Positions 29,478-38,213 of a stretch of 39,294 nt of DNA are shown in pieces; the first letter of the stretch is position 1; each line of letters begins with the position of its first letter. The position numbers and the translations under genes are program-made. The notes below the pieces were generated by a model. It did not search any database. It was not told where the DNA came from and saw only the letters and a list, made by a program, of their open reading frames with translations. Origin of the DNA: CALAED01 sp937891035 (lineage in GTDB: Bacteria; Actinomycetota; Actinomycetes; Streptosporangiales; Streptosporangiaceae); contig DASQSZ010000160.1 of assembly GCA_035642125.1 (NCBI GenBank), positions 1-39,294 of the forward strand, read 5' to 3'.

Positions 29478-30407
29478 TCAGGATTCGGCGCGGATGAGCC
29501 CGAGGGCATGGGCGAGGTCGTCGGGGTACGGGCTGTCGAACTCCGCCCACTCCCCGTGGGCCGGATGCTCGAAGCCGAGCCGGACGGCGTGCAGCCACTG
29601 GCGGGTGAGCCCGAGCCGGGCGGCCAGGGTGGGGTCGGCGCCGTAGGCGAGGTCGGCGACGCAGGGGTGCCGGATCGCCGCCATGTGCACGCGGATCTGA
29701 TGGGTCCGCCCGGTCTCGAGGTCGATCTCCAGGAGGCTGGCCGCCCGGAAAGCCTCGATCGTGTCGTAGTGGGTCACCGCCGGCTTGCCCCCGGCGACGA
29801 CGGCGAACCGGCCGTCGCCGGCCGGATGCCGGTCGATGGGAGCGTCCACGGTGCCCCGGAACGGATCGGGATGGCCCTGCACCAGCGCGTGGTAGCGCTT
29901 GTCGACCCGACGCTCCTTGAAGGCCCGCTTGAGCCGCGAGTAGGCCAGTTCGCTCTTCGCCACCACCATGACGCCGGTCGTGTTGGCGTCCAGCCGGTGC
30001 ACGATGCCTTGGCGTTCGGCGGCGCCGCTGGTGGCGACCGTGTGGCCCGCGCCGAGCAGGCCGCCGATCACCGTGGGCCCGGTCCAGCCCGTCGTCGGGT
30101 GCGCGGCGACCCCGATCGGCTTGTCGACCACGACGATGTCGTCGTCCTCGTACACGATCGTCATGCCCGGCACCGGCTCGGCGACCGGCGCGGGCGGCGC
30201 CACCGGCGGCGGCAGCGTCACCTCCAGCCACGCCCCGGCGCGCACCCGGTCCGACTTGGCCGCCGCTTGGCCGTCCACCAGGACGTCACCGGCGGAGATC
30301 GCGTCGGCGGCGCGGGCGCGCGACAGGCCGAACAGGCGGGCCAGCGCGGCGTCGAGCCGCTCGCCCTCCAGGCCGTCGGGGATCGGGAGGCTGCGTACGT
30401 CCGCCAT
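29478..30407 (-). CDS. RluD-family ribosomal large-subunit pseudouridine synthase
   Basis: This 309-residue enzyme has an N-terminal S4 RNA-binding domain (residues 15-65, with R-L-D-A-A-L-A-R-L-F) and a catalytic RluA-type domain. The active-site Asp140 lies in H-R-L-D-A-N-T-T-G, the family motif. L-E-T-G-R-T-H-Q-I-R-V-H, seen in the second half, is also diagnostic. It isomerises uridines in 23S rRNA helix 69 or a similar site. It lies five bases from lspA on the same strand, an arrangement found in many bacteria (lspA-rluD). Confidence 0.92.
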   Translation of the reverse strand: MADVRSLPIPDGLEGERLDAALARLFGLSRARAADAISAGDVLVDGQAAAKSDRVRAGAWLEVTLPPPVAPPAPVAEPVPGMTIVYEDDDIVVVDKPIGVAAHPTTGWTGPTVIGGLLGAGHTVATSGAAERQGIVHRLDANTTGVMVVAKSELAYSRLKRAFKERRVDKRYHALVQGHPDPFRGTVDAPIDRHPAGDGRFAVVAGGKPAVTHYDTIEAFRAASLLEIDLETGRTHQIRVHMAAIRHPCVADLAYGADPTLAARLGLTRQWLHAVRLGFEHPAHGEWAEFDSPYPDDLAHALGLIRAES

Positions 30408-30412
30408 CGGCG

Positions 30413-30961
30413 TCAGGATCTGGCGCCGGGCTCGGCGTCCGGCGGGGACGGCCGCTCCGGCTTCGATCGCTGCGGATGCACCCGGCCGCCGTCGATCTGC
30501 AGGCCGCGGGCGGCCAGCAGCACGGCCAGCGCGCCGCCGCAGACGATCGCCGAGTCGGCCAGGTTGAACACCGGCCAGTGCGGCAGCTCGATCCAGTCGA
30601 CGACGTGGCCCTGCAGCGGGGCCGGCGAGCGGACGATGCGGTCGACGAGGTTGCCCGTGGCGCCGCCGAGCAGCAGCCCGAGCGAGATCGCCCAGGGCAG
30701 GCTGCGCAGCCGGCGCGCGGTACGGAGAATCGCGACGACCACGCCGACCGCGATCACGGTAAAGACGATCGTCATCCCGGTGCCGATGGAAAACGCCGCC
30801 CCGCTGTTGCGGGAGACGGTCAGCGTGAGCAGGCCGCCGAGCAGACGGATCGGCTCACGATGCTCGAGCTCGGCCACCGCGGCGATCTTGGAGAGGGTGT
30901 CGAGCGCCAGTGCGGCCACCGCGACGGCGAACAGGACGCCCATGCGGCGCCGCGCCCGCAT
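30413..30961 (-). CDS. lspA: Lipoprotein signal peptidase (signal peptidase II)
   Basis: This 182-residue membrane aspartic protease removes signal peptides at lipobox cysteines. The catalytic pair is Asp107 in G-N-L-V-D-R-I and Asp136 in F-N-L-A-D-S-A-I, with R-N-S-G-A-A-F-S near residue 51. Four hydrophobic helices lie at about 8-28, 62-82, 88-104 and 134-152. ATG 30961 is supported by GGAGGAGG; a longer frame upstream overlaps the zinc-finger gene and is unlikely. The C-terminal tail is Pro-rich and cytoplasmic. It would process lipoproteins such as the PotD-like protein. Confidence 0.94.
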   Translation of the reverse strand: MRARRRMGVLFAVAVAALALDTLSKIAAVAELEHREPIRLLGGLLTLTVSRNSGAAFSIGTGMTIVFTVIAVGVVVAILRTARRLRSLPWAISLGLLLGGATGNLVDRIVRSPAPLQGHVVDWIELPHWPVFNLADSAIVCGGALAVLLAARGLQIDGGRVHPQRSKPERPSPPDAEPGARS

Positions 30962-31002
30962 CGCCCCCTCCTCCGGAGACTTTGCTGTGTTGTTGGCGTC
31001 GC

Positions 31003-31536
31003 TCAGCGACGCTCCTCGCGCTGTTTGCATGTCACACATAGGGTCGCACGAGGGAAGGCCTGCAGGCGTGCCTTGCCGATGGCATTGCCGCACGATTCAC
31101 ACACGCCGTAGGTGCCGGCGTCGATCCGGTGCAGCGCGCGCTCGTTTTGGGCCAGCAGCTCGCGGGCGTTGTAGGTCAACGAGAGCTCGTGTTCGCGGGC
31201 ATAGGTCTTCGCGCCCGCGTCGGCCTGGTCGTCGCCCGCTCCCTCGCTGGTGTCGCCGAGGCGGTCGGCGATCTGCGTCTCCGCGCGGGCGATCTCGGCG
31301 AGCAGATCATCGTTTTCTTGGTTGAGCCCGGACCGTACCGCGGCGAGCTCCTCCGCGGTCCAGCGCTCCTCGCCGGATCGGACCGGCAGCCGGCCGACCC
31401 GGTCCGACGCCGGGGGCGCCCCCGCCCGGCGCCGTTTCGTCGAGCCCGTCGCTTTGGACGAGGCCGACGCGCGGGTCCGTCGGGTGGTGTCACTGGAAGG
31501 GGTCTTGCCCCTCCCCGCGCTCGCGGTGCCGGCCAT
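31003..31536 (-). CDS. DksA/TraR-type C4 zinc-finger protein
   Basis: ATG 31536 with GAGGGAG upstream gives 177 residues. The N-terminal 60 residues are Ser/Thr/Arg/Lys-rich and probably disordered. A coiled-coil-like helical region follows (around 65-135). The zinc finger has C146-x2-C149 and C167-x2-C170, with Y-G-V-C-E-S-C-G and F-P-R-A-T-L-C-V-T-C. It resembles DksA/TraR proteins that act in the RNA polymerase secondary channel. Actinobacterial members may not act in the stringent response as E. coli DksA does. It commonly neighbours lspA. Confidence 0.88.
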   Translation of the reverse strand: MAGTASAGRGKTPSSDTTRRTRASASSKATGSTKRRRAGAPPASDRVGRLPVRSGEERWTAEELAAVRSGLNQENDDLLAEIARAETQIADRLGDTSEGAGDDQADAGAKTYAREHELSLTYNARELLAQNERALHRIDAGTYGVCESCGNAIGKARLQAFPRATLCVTCKQREERR

Positions 31537-31653
31537 GTCGGGCTCCCTCGCGCTGATCTTTACGACATGCAGTGCGCGCAGCATAGGTCGCAGTTCGCCA
31601 TACGGCAAACAACCGGGGTAAGTCACACGCCGCATATGCCCAATGACGAGTGG

Positions 31654-31968
31654 TCAAGAACCCCGAAGTTCGTCAATCCGGCGCGTGAGCTGTGCCACAT
31701 CACCGTCCACCTCGACGACCTTGTCTCTGCTCGTGGCGCCGCTGACCAGCCGTATGTCCCCGCGGCGCACGCCCAGGGCCGCAGCCACGGCGGCCAGCGC
31801 CGCCTCGGTCGCCTTGCCGTCCACGGCCCTGGCGGCGACCTTGACGACGAGCGCCGCGCCGCCCGCGGCGCCGCCCCCGCCGCCGGAAGCGGCGTCCCCG
31901 CCGTACGTTCCGCCGACGCGGGTGCGGGCCGCGCCCGGCCGCACCCGAATCGCCACCCGCATGCCCAC
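31654..31968 (-). CDS. DUF167 (YggU-type) protein
   Basis: About 104 residues from GTG 31968, six bases after GGAGG; ATG 31962 two codons later is also possible. The protein has the compact alpha/beta pattern of DUF167: R-V-A-I-R-V-R-P-G-A-A-R-T-R-V-G-G, then L-V-V-K-V-A-A-R-A-V-D-G-K-A-T-E-A-A, then I-R-L-V-S-G-A-T-S-R-D-K-V-V-E-V-D-G. A Gly/Ala-rich insert (about 10 Gly) lies in the middle. Its biochemical role is unknown; it is often encoded close to yggT and divIVA. Confidence 0.86.
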   Translation of the reverse strand: MGMRVAIRVRPGAARTRVGGTYGGDAASGGGGGAAGGAALVVKVAARAVDGKATEAALAAVAAALGVRRGDIRLVSGATSRDKVVEVDGDVAQLTRRIDELRGS

Positions 31969-32063
31969 GGCCGTCCTCCCGAGGTTTCCCCGCCGATTGT
32001 CCCCGGTCGGCCCTCGAGCCGGCCACACGGCTAAATGGGTCGGGTTCGGGCGCTCAGTGCCCG

Positions 32064-32069
32064 TACAAT
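32064..32069 (+). promoter_or_regulatory. TACAAT -10 element of ileS
   Basis: TACAAT matches the -10 consensus in five of six positions. Transcription would begin near 32076, giving a leader of roughly 270 bases. The -35 is not clear. Confidence 0.5.
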
Positions 32070-32149
32070 CGTCTCAGTCGGCAGTCTCATCGGCACGTGT
32101 TGATGGGGACACCTGCCGCCGCAGGCAGCCCAAAGCGATCCGGGGGCGG

Positions 32150-32340
32150 TGTGAGCCCGGAGGTGTGCGCGGCGGTCTGATCACCTCGGAGCGGCCGGAA
32201 GAACGGCTCGGGAGAGCTCAGTAGACCCGGTGGTCGTGACTGGAACGAAGTGGGCCGCGCCCCAGGCGCGGTCAAGGAGGGTGGTACCGCGGGGCGCCAG
32301 GCGCCTCGTCCCTCTGGGTCCGTGCAGGTCGCTGGAGGTA
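32150..32340 (+). promoter_or_regulatory. T-box riboswitch controlling ileS translation
   Basis: An ultrashort Stem I is seen: CCGGAGGT (32157-32164) pairs with ACCTCGG (32183-32189). An ATC specifier, the Ile codon, sits at 32180-32182 just before the 3' strand, followed by A as usual. Later come A-A-C-G-A-A-G-T-G-G-G (about 32244) and the T-box AGGGTGGTACCGCGG, whose bulge T-G-G-T (32282-32285) can pair with A-C-C-A of uncharged tRNA(Ile). The downstream half then leads to GGAGG at 32334-32338 without a T-run, so control is of translation, as in known actinobacterial ileS leaders. Confidence 0.88.
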
Positions 32341-32345
32341 CACCC

Positions 32346-35300
32346 GTGAGCAAGAGGTTCCAACCGCTCCCCGCGCAGGTCGACCTGCCCGCCTTGGAGC
32401 GAGAGGTGCTGGCCCGCTGGCAGCAGGGCAAGGTCTTCGAGCGGTCGCTCGAGCGGACGGCGGCCGGACCGAGCTGGGTGTTCTACGAAGGTCCGCCAAC
32501 CGCCAACGGAATGCCGGGCGTGCACCATGTCGAGGCCCGGACGTTCAAAGACCTGTTTCCCCGGTTCAAAACCATGAAGGGCCACCGCGTCATCCGCAAG
32601 GCGGGCTGGGACTGCCATGGCCTGCCCGTCGAGGTGGCCATGGAAAAAGAGTTGGGCCTTTCCGGCAAACGAGACATCGAGGCCTACGGCGTGGCCGAGT
32701 TCAACGCCCGCTGCCGCGAGTCGGTGCTTCGGCACGTCGACGCCTGGGAAGAGCTCAGCGAGCGGATGGGCTACTGGATCGACACCTCCGCTGCCTACCG
32801 CACGATGGACACCGACTACGTCGAGGCCGTGTGGTGGTCACTCAAGGTCATCTTCGACAAGGGCCTGCTGGTCCGCGATCACCGCATCAGCCCCTACTGC
32901 CCGCGCTGCGGCACCCCGCTGTCCGACCACGAACTCGGGCAGCCCGGCGGCTACGAGACGGTGGTCGACCCGTCAGTCACGGTCCGGTTCCCGATCACGT
33001 CGGGCCCGCTGGCCGGCCGCGCGTCCCTGCTGGTGTGGACCACCACGCCGTGGACCCTGGTCTCCAACACCGCGGTCGCCGTCCATCCGGACGTCACCTA
33101 TGTCGTGGCCAGGGCCACCGGCGGCGCGCAAGACGGCGACGGCGACCAGGACGACCATGACGAGCGCGGCGAACAGGTCGTGGTGGCCGAGCCGCTGTTC
33201 GAGCGGGTGCTCGGCGCGGGCTGGGAGATCGTCGACCGACTCGGCGGCGGTGACCTTGCGGGTACGACCTACCAGCGCCCCTTCGAACTCGTGGAGATCC
33301 CGGACGCCCACCGGGTGCTGACGGCCGACTTCGTGACCGTCGAAGACGGCACCGGCCTGGTGCACCTGGCGCCCGCGTTCGGCGCCGACGACCTGGCCGC
33401 CTGCCGCGCGGCCGGGCTACCCGTCGTCAACCCGGTGCGGCCGGACGGGGCGTTCGCCGACTCGGTGCCGCTGGTTGGCGGCGCGTTCTTCAAGGACGCC
33501 GACAAGACTCTGCTGGCCGACCTCAAGGCCCGCGGCGTGCTGTTCCGGTCGGAGTCGTACGAGCACAGCTACCCGCACTGCTGGCGCTGTCACACGCCGT
33601 TGCTCTACTACGCCCTGCCCGCCTGGTACATCAGGACGACGGCCATCAAGGACCGCCTGCTCGCCGAGAACGAACGGACCACGTGGTATCCGGAGACGGT
33701 CAAGTGGGGCCGCTACGGCGAGTGGCTGCGGGGCAACGTCGACTGGTCGTTGTCGAGAAGCCGCTACTGGGGCACACCGTTGCCGCTGTGGGTGTGCGCC
33801 GACGACCACATCACCTGCGTCGGCTCGCTCGCCGAGCTGTCCGAGCACGCTGGACGCGACCTTTCCGGCTTGGATCCGCATCGGCCGTACGTCGACGACG
33901 TCGCCTTCGCCTGCCCCGAGTGCGGCGGCGAGGCGCGGCGCGTGCCGGACGTGATCGACGCGTGGTACGACTCCGGATCGATGCCCTTCGCCCAGTGGGG
34001 CGCGCCCCACGTGGCCAACGAGACCTTCGAGGCGTCCTACCCCGCGCAGTTCATCTGCGAGGCCATCGACCAGACCCGCGGTTGGTTCTACTCGCTCATG
34101 GCCGTCGGCACGCTGGTGTTCGACCGGTCCTCGTATGAGAACGTCATCTGCCTGGGCCACATCCTGGCCGAGGACGGCAGGAAGATGAGCAAGCACCTCG
34201 GCAACGTGCTTGAGCCGATGCCGCTGATGGACAAGCACGGCGCGGACGCGCTGCGCTGGTACATGGCGGCGACCGGCCAGCCGTGGTCGGCCCGCCGGGT
34301 CGGCGACGGGGCGCTCGAAGAGATCGTCCGCAAGGTGCTGCTGACCTACTGGAACACCGCCTCGTTTTTCGTGCTGTACGCCAACGCGGCGGCCACGTCG
34401 GCCGGCGCCTGGACGCCGGAACTGGCCGGCGAGGCGCCGCCCCCCGAGCGGCGGCCGCTGCTCGACCGATGGGCGCTGGCCGAGTTGCATCGGACGGTCG
34501 GTGAGGTCGATTCCGCGCTGGAGGACTTCGACACGGCGCGGGCCGGCCGGCGGCTCGCCGAGTTCATCGACGACCTGTCGAACTGGTATGTACGGCGGTC
34601 GCGCCGCCGGTTCTGGGAGGGCCCGGACTCACCCGAGGGCGCGGCGGCGTTCGCGACCCTCTATGAGTGCCTGGAGACGCTCACCAGGCTGCTGGCGCCG
34701 ATCGTGCCGTTCATCACCGACTACCTGTGGGACGTCCTGCGCTCGCCGGACGCGCCCGAGTCGGTCCACCTCGCCGCCTGGCCGACGGCCGACCCGGCGC
34801 TGCTGGACGCCACGCTCACCGAGCAGATGGCGCTGGTGCGGCGGCTCGTCGAGCTGGGCCGGGCGGCCCGGGCGTCGTCGGGCGTACGGACCCGCCAGCC
34901 GCTGGGCCGGGCCCTGATCGGGGCGCCCGGCTCGGCCGCGCTGCCGGCCGAACTGACCGCCCAGATCGCCGACGAGCTGAACGTGGGCCGCCTCGACCAG
35001 TTGGCGTCGATCGGCGGCGACCTCGTCGAGTATGAGGTGAAGCCCAACTTCCGCGAGCTCGGCCGGCGGCACGGAAAGGACACGCCGAAGGTGGCGGCCG
35101 CGATCGGGGCGGCGAACCCGGCGCACCTGGTGACGGCGCTGCGGGCCGACGGCCGGGCGACGGTCGAGACGCCCGAACTGGGGGAGCTCACCGTCGAGGC
35201 CGACTGCGTAATCGTCACCGAGCGGCCGCGCAGTGGGTGGGCCGTGGAGAGCGCCGGCGGCGAAACCCTCGCGCTTGATCTGACCGTCACACCAGAGCTG

Positions 35301-35579
35301 CGACGGGCCGGTATCGCGCGCGAGGTGATCAGGCTGGTGCAGGAGGCGCGCAAGGCCGACGGACTCCAGGTCACCGACCGGATCGAGCTGTGGTGGCGCA
35401 GCGACGACGCCGACGTGACGGATGCCCTGCACGCCCACGGCACGGAGGTGGCCGACGAGGTGCTGGCCGTCGCCATGCACGAGGGCCGGCCGCCCGCGGT
35501 CGACGGCCCGCCCGAGCATCGCGGCGCGGACCTGACGCTCACCTTCTGGCTCCGCAGGTCGTCGCCCGCAGGCGGCTGA
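32346..35579 (+). CDS. ileS: Isoleucyl-tRNA synthetase
   Basis: This 1077-residue class I synthetase starts at GTG 32346, eight bases after GGAGG. The HIGH-like site lies in G-P-P-T-A-N-G-M-P-G-V-H-H, and K-M-S-K in D-G-R-K-M-S-K-H-L-G-N. The CP1 editing insert has W-T-T-T-P-W-T-L, and D-H-E-L follows the zinc-type cysteines C-P-R-C-G. The C-terminal anticodon-binding and zinc/RNA domains end the protein. A Glu/Asp-rich insert (Q-D-G-D-G-D-Q-D-D-H-D-E) is visible in the editing domain. Transcription is opposite to its neighbours, and a T-box governs expression. Confidence 0.96.
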   Translation: MSKRFQPLPAQVDLPALEREVLARWQQGKVFERSLERTAAGPSWVFYEGPPTANGMPGVHHVEARTFKDLFPRFKTMKGHRVIRKAGWDCHGLPVEVAMEKELGLSGKRDIEAYGVAEFNARCRESVLRHVDAWEELSERMGYWIDTSAAYRTMDTDYVEAVWWSLKVIFDKGLLVRDHRISPYCPRCGTPLSDHELGQPGGYETVVDPSVTVRFPITSGPLAGRASLLVWTTTPWTLVSNTAVAVHPDVTYVVARATGGAQDGDGDQDDHDERGEQVVVAEPLFERVLGAGWEIVDRLGGGDLAGTTYQRPFELVEIPDAHRVLTADFVTVEDGTGLVHLAPAFGADDLAACRAAGLPVVNPVRPDGAFADSVPLVGGAFFKDADKTLLADLKARGVLFRSESYEHSYPHCWRCHTPLLYYALPAWYIRTTAIKDRLLAENERTTWYPETVKWGRYGEWLRGNVDWSLSRSRYWGTPLPLWVCADDHITCVGSLAELSEHAGRDLSGLDPHRPYVDDVAFACPECGGEARRVPDVIDAWYDSGSMPFAQWGAPHVANETFEASYPAQFICEAIDQTRGWFYSLMAVGTLVFDRSSYENVICLGHILAEDGRKMSKHLGNVLEPMPLMDKHGADALRWYMAATGQPWSARRVGDGALEEIVRKVLLTYWNTASFFVLYANAAATSAGAWTPELAGEAPPPERRPLLDRWALAELHRTVGEVDSALEDFDTARAGRRLAEFIDDLSNWYVRRSRRRFWEGPDSPEGAAAFATLYECLETLTRLLAPIVPFITDYLWDVLRSPDAPESVHLAAWPTADPALLDATLTEQMALVRRLVELGRAARASSGVRTRQPLGRALIGAPGSAALPAELTAQIADELNVGRLDQLASIGGDLVEYEVKPNFRELGRRHGKDTPKVAAAIGAANPAHLVTALRADGRATVETPELGELTVEADCVIVTERPRSGWAVESAGGETLALDLTVTPELRRAGIAREVIRLVQEARKADGLQVTDRIELWWRSDDADVTDALHAHGTEVADEVLAVAMHEGRPPAVDGPPEHRGADLTLTFWLRRSSPAGG

Positions 35580-35658
35580 GACACCGGCCGCCGCCGCCAA
35601 GCCACTCAACGGAGGCGACGCGTGGTCAGTCGCGGTCGTCGCGTGGGGTCGCGTGAGT

Positions 35659-36894
35659 TCAGTCGCGGGTGGCGGGCTCTTTGTCGGGCTGGCAGACCAG
35701 GCACGGCGTGCAACCGCGGGCCTTGGCCTCGGCGCGGCTCAACGATTCCAGATCGTCGGCGTCGTCGCCGATGTCCTCGATCAGCGCGCAGTCCGGCCGG
35801 TGGTAACGCTTGGTGCCGCTGAGGATCCGCACCAGCGAACCATCGCCCGCGTCGGCGGGGGTGGAACGGGTCGCCTGCGGCGGCACCTCGGCGGCGGTGG
35901 GTGCGGTGGGTGCGTTGCCGGGATCATCCGGCTCGTCCTGCTCGTTCGGCTGCTCATGCTCGTCGGTGGCCGCGGAGGCGGGGGCGTCGGGCGCCTGCTT
36001 CACGACCATATCGTCGTCGGCCGCCGCCGTATCGGCGGCGGGGTCGGCCTCCCCCGCGTCCTCCCCGGGCAACAGGCCGCCGTTCTGCTCTGTGGCCGGT
36101 CGGACCGGCTCGTCGTCGGCCAAGTCCTCCAGCGCCTGCCGCTGCACCGGGGTGACCGAACTCAGCGAGCCGTTGGCTCCCGACCATTCGGCATGGCCGA
36201 CGGCACCGCGTTCGTCTTCGGACGCGGTCGCCGCCGAGTCGGCCGCTTCGGATTCGCGGCCGGCTGCGGATTTTGTCGTGGACTCCTCCGCCGTGACGAG
36301 GCCGCCGGCGACGGCACGCGCGGCGAGCGCGGTGTCCGGCATGCAGGCCGTGCAGGGGCTGAAACCTTCTTCGTGCGCCTCTTCGAAGGTCAGCTCTTCC
36401 TTGCTCCGGCCGGTCAGCTGACGGCAGCTGTCGATGTGGTAACGGCGACGACCGGGAACCACGTACACCACCGCGGTGGCGGGCACATCGCCGGCCGGCG
36501 GCATCATCGCCGCGAGATCGGCCGTGTCGGGATCAGAGCCCGACGGGTGGCTGCCGGTCGGGTAGACCGAGGTCCCCCCGGTCCCCCCAGATATCGCTGT
36601 CGTCGTCGCGCCGGCATCGGTCTGCGTTGTCGCCGTCTTGGCGGCCTTGCCGCGCCTGGCGGTGCGCGCCGCTGGGCCGGTCGCGTTAGCGGTCGGTGGT
36701 CCGAACAGATCCTTGCGCCGCAAGAACACCCCGATGGCCAGGAAGAGGGCGGAGACGATACTGACCCCGATCGATATATAGATCAGGTTCAGGCCGTCCA
36801 GGCCCGCCACCTCGGTACCCGAGTTGCCGGCCACGATACCCGCGATGAGCAGGGCGATCGCGACGACCACGAGTACGCCACTCAGGATGATCAC
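35659..36894 (-). CDS. Membrane protein with two YH-x3-C / PC-x2-C zinc-site-like modules
   Basis: This 411-residue protein starts at GTG 36894 behind GAGGAAG. Two hydrophobic helices lie at residues 3-22 and 38-57, then R-R-K-D-L-F. Two modules have the same plan: Y152-H153-x3-C157...P-C181-x2-C184-M-P-D and Y364-H365-x3-C369...P-C398-x2-C401-Q-P-D. Each has an E-E-A/R-A-E-A helix in between, and each is preceded by a V-x-x-G-x-x-R-Y-H strand. Three Cys and one His in each could bind zinc, as in Ada-like or nuclease-associated small sites. An acidic, Pro/Ala-rich linker joins them. The function is unknown. It neighbours divIVA. Confidence 0.72.
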   Translation of the reverse strand: MIILSGVLVVVAIALLIAGIVAGNSGTEVAGLDGLNLIYISIGVSIVSALFLAIGVFLRRKDLFGPPTANATGPAARTARRGKAAKTATTQTDAGATTTAISGGTGGTSVYPTGSHPSGSDPDTADLAAMMPPAGDVPATAVVYVVPGRRRYHIDSCRQLTGRSKEELTFEEAHEEGFSPCTACMPDTALAARAVAGGLVTAEESTTKSAAGRESEAADSAATASEDERGAVGHAEWSGANGSLSSVTPVQRQALEDLADDEPVRPATEQNGGLLPGEDAGEADPAADTAAADDDMVVKQAPDAPASAATDEHEQPNEQDEPDDPGNAPTAPTAAEVPPQATRSTPADAGDGSLVRILSGTKRYHRPDCALIEDIGDDADDLESLSRAEAKARGCTPCLVCQPDKEPATRD

Positions 36895-36953
36895 TGGGTC
36901 ACTTCCTCTAGCTGACTTCCGCTATGGGCTGCCGCCCACACTCGGTCGTGCGC

Positions 36954-37859
36954 CTAGCGCCGGTCGTGCGGCGGGCCGTCGGCCCCGTGGAAGGCGCCCG
37001 TACTCGAGTGCTGCGCGTGCTGGGCGGGCTCGGCCGGCGGCGGGAACGGGTTTGGCCCGGTGTTGCCCGGAGCGCCGGCGCCGGGAATGACGTTCTGCTG
37101 GCCGTTGCGGGTCTGCGCCTCCGCGGCGTGCGGCATGCTCGCCTGGGCGGGAGCGTTGTTCGCGGCACCCGCGAACGCGCCGCCCTCGGTGGCACCCACC
37201 TCGAGGTCTCTGAGCTGGCCTTCGAGGTAGACCTTGAGCCTGCTGCGGTACTCGCGTTCGAAGGCGCGCAGGTCGTCGACCTTGCGCTCGAGCTCTTCGC
37301 GCTGCTGCACGAGCGAGCCCATGACCTGGCGGTGCCGCTCTTGCGCGTCGCGATCTAGCCCTTCGGCCCGTGAGCGCGCCTCGCTCACGATCTGGTCGGC
37401 CTGGCGGCGGGCCTTGCCGAGGATCTCCTCGGCCTCGCGACGGGCACGGCCGAGCGTCTCGTCGGCCTCCCGCCGGGCGTCCGCGATCGCCTGGTCGGCG
37501 GTCTGCTGGGCCAGCGCGAGTACACGCGCGGCGGTGTCCATGTTGTCCTCACCGCTCGGCGCGCCCATGCCGAGGCCGACCATGGGCTCCGGCTCGGGCT
37601 TGGGCGGCTCGGGTTTCATCGGCTCAGGGACCGGAGACACGTCCGGCTTGGGCTCCACGATCGGTGCGGCCATGGCCGGCACCTTGCCCCGCAGGCACTC
37701 GGCCAGCTTGGCGCGCAGCTCCTCGTTCTCCTGGATCAGGCGGTCGAGCTCCGCCTCGACCTCGTCGAGGAAGGCATCGACCTCCTCTTCGTCGTAACCC
37801 GGCCGTAGCCGGGTGGTACTGAACTGCTTGTTCCGCACGTCGGCGGGTGTCAACGGCAT
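36954..37859 (-). CDS. divIVA: DivIVA/Wag31 polar growth protein
   Basis: This 301-residue coiled-coil protein recognises curved membrane at poles and septa and organises polar growth in actinobacteria. The conserved N-terminal domain is plain (L-T-P-A-D-V-R-N-K-Q-F, R-P-G-Y-D-E-E-E-V-D-A-F-L-D-E-V), followed by a coiled coil with E-E-L-R-A-K-L. A Pro/Glu/Lys-rich linker leads to a second long coiled coil (about 105-225, R-R-E-A-E-E-I-L-G-K-A-R-R). The last 75 residues are Gly/Ala/Pro/Gln-rich. AAGGAG before ATG 37859 is the ribosome site. Order with yggT and sepF is the usual division cluster. Confidence 0.96.
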   Translation of the reverse strand: MPLTPADVRNKQFSTTRLRPGYDEEEVDAFLDEVEAELDRLIQENEELRAKLAECLRGKVPAMAAPIVEPKPDVSPVPEPMKPEPPKPEPEPMVGLGMGAPSGEDNMDTAARVLALAQQTADQAIADARREADETLGRARREAEEILGKARRQADQIVSEARSRAEGLDRDAQERHRQVMGSLVQQREELERKVDDLRAFEREYRSRLKVYLEGQLRDLEVGATEGGAFAGAANNAPAQASMPHAAEAQTRNGQQNVIPGAGAPGNTGPNPFPPPAEPAQHAQHSSTGAFHGADGPPHDRR

Positions 37860-37907
37860 GTTCGTCTCCTTGGCGCGCTTGGAGTCTGTCCAAAGGACGG
37901 TATCCGA

Positions 37908-38198
37908 TCAGATCGACTGCACGAAGGTGATCATGATCAGGACCACGAGGAAGAGCACCGTGAAGCTGAGGTCGAACGCCAGGTTACCCAGTCGCACGTT
38001 CGGTATGAAGCGTCTCAGCAGCTTCAACGGCGGCTCGGTCACCGAGTAGGTGACCTCGGCCAGTACCAGTACCACCCCCGTGGGACGCCATGACCGTGCG
38101 AACTGGCGTACATAGTCGAGCACCAGCCTGCCGATCAAGAACAGCAGGAACAGGTACAGGACTACGCTCAGCACTTCACCCACGATGTTCACAAACAC
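37908..38198 (-). CDS. YggT-family membrane protein
   Basis: This 96-residue protein has two main hydrophobic stretches (about 1-28 and 68-95). The sequence has L-V-L-D-Y-V-R-Q-F and T-E-P-P-L-K-L-L-R-R-F-I-P. The motif T-E-P-x-L-x-x-x-R is the family hallmark. YggT proteins lie between sepF and divIVA in many bacteria, and a role in envelope or osmotic balance has been suggested. The next gene, divIVA, is 48 bases away and may share its transcript. Confidence 0.9.
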   Translation of the reverse strand: MFVNIVGEVLSVVLYLFLLFLIGRLVLDYVRQFARSWRPTGVVLVLAEVTYSVTEPPLKLLRRFIPNVRLGNLAFDLSFTVLFLVVLIMITFVQSI

Positions 38199-38213
38199 TC
38201 TCGCATGTCGCCG

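Noticed and set aside
30962..31093. N-terminal extension of lspA
   Set aside because: It would overlap the zinc-finger gene; GGAGGAGG before ATG 30961 gives the standard start.
36001..36100. Repeated GCCGCCG/CCGGCC stretches as a possible repeat array
   Set aside because: They fall within the acidic Ala/Asp-rich linker of a coding sequence and show no regular spacing; no CRISPR-like pattern exists.
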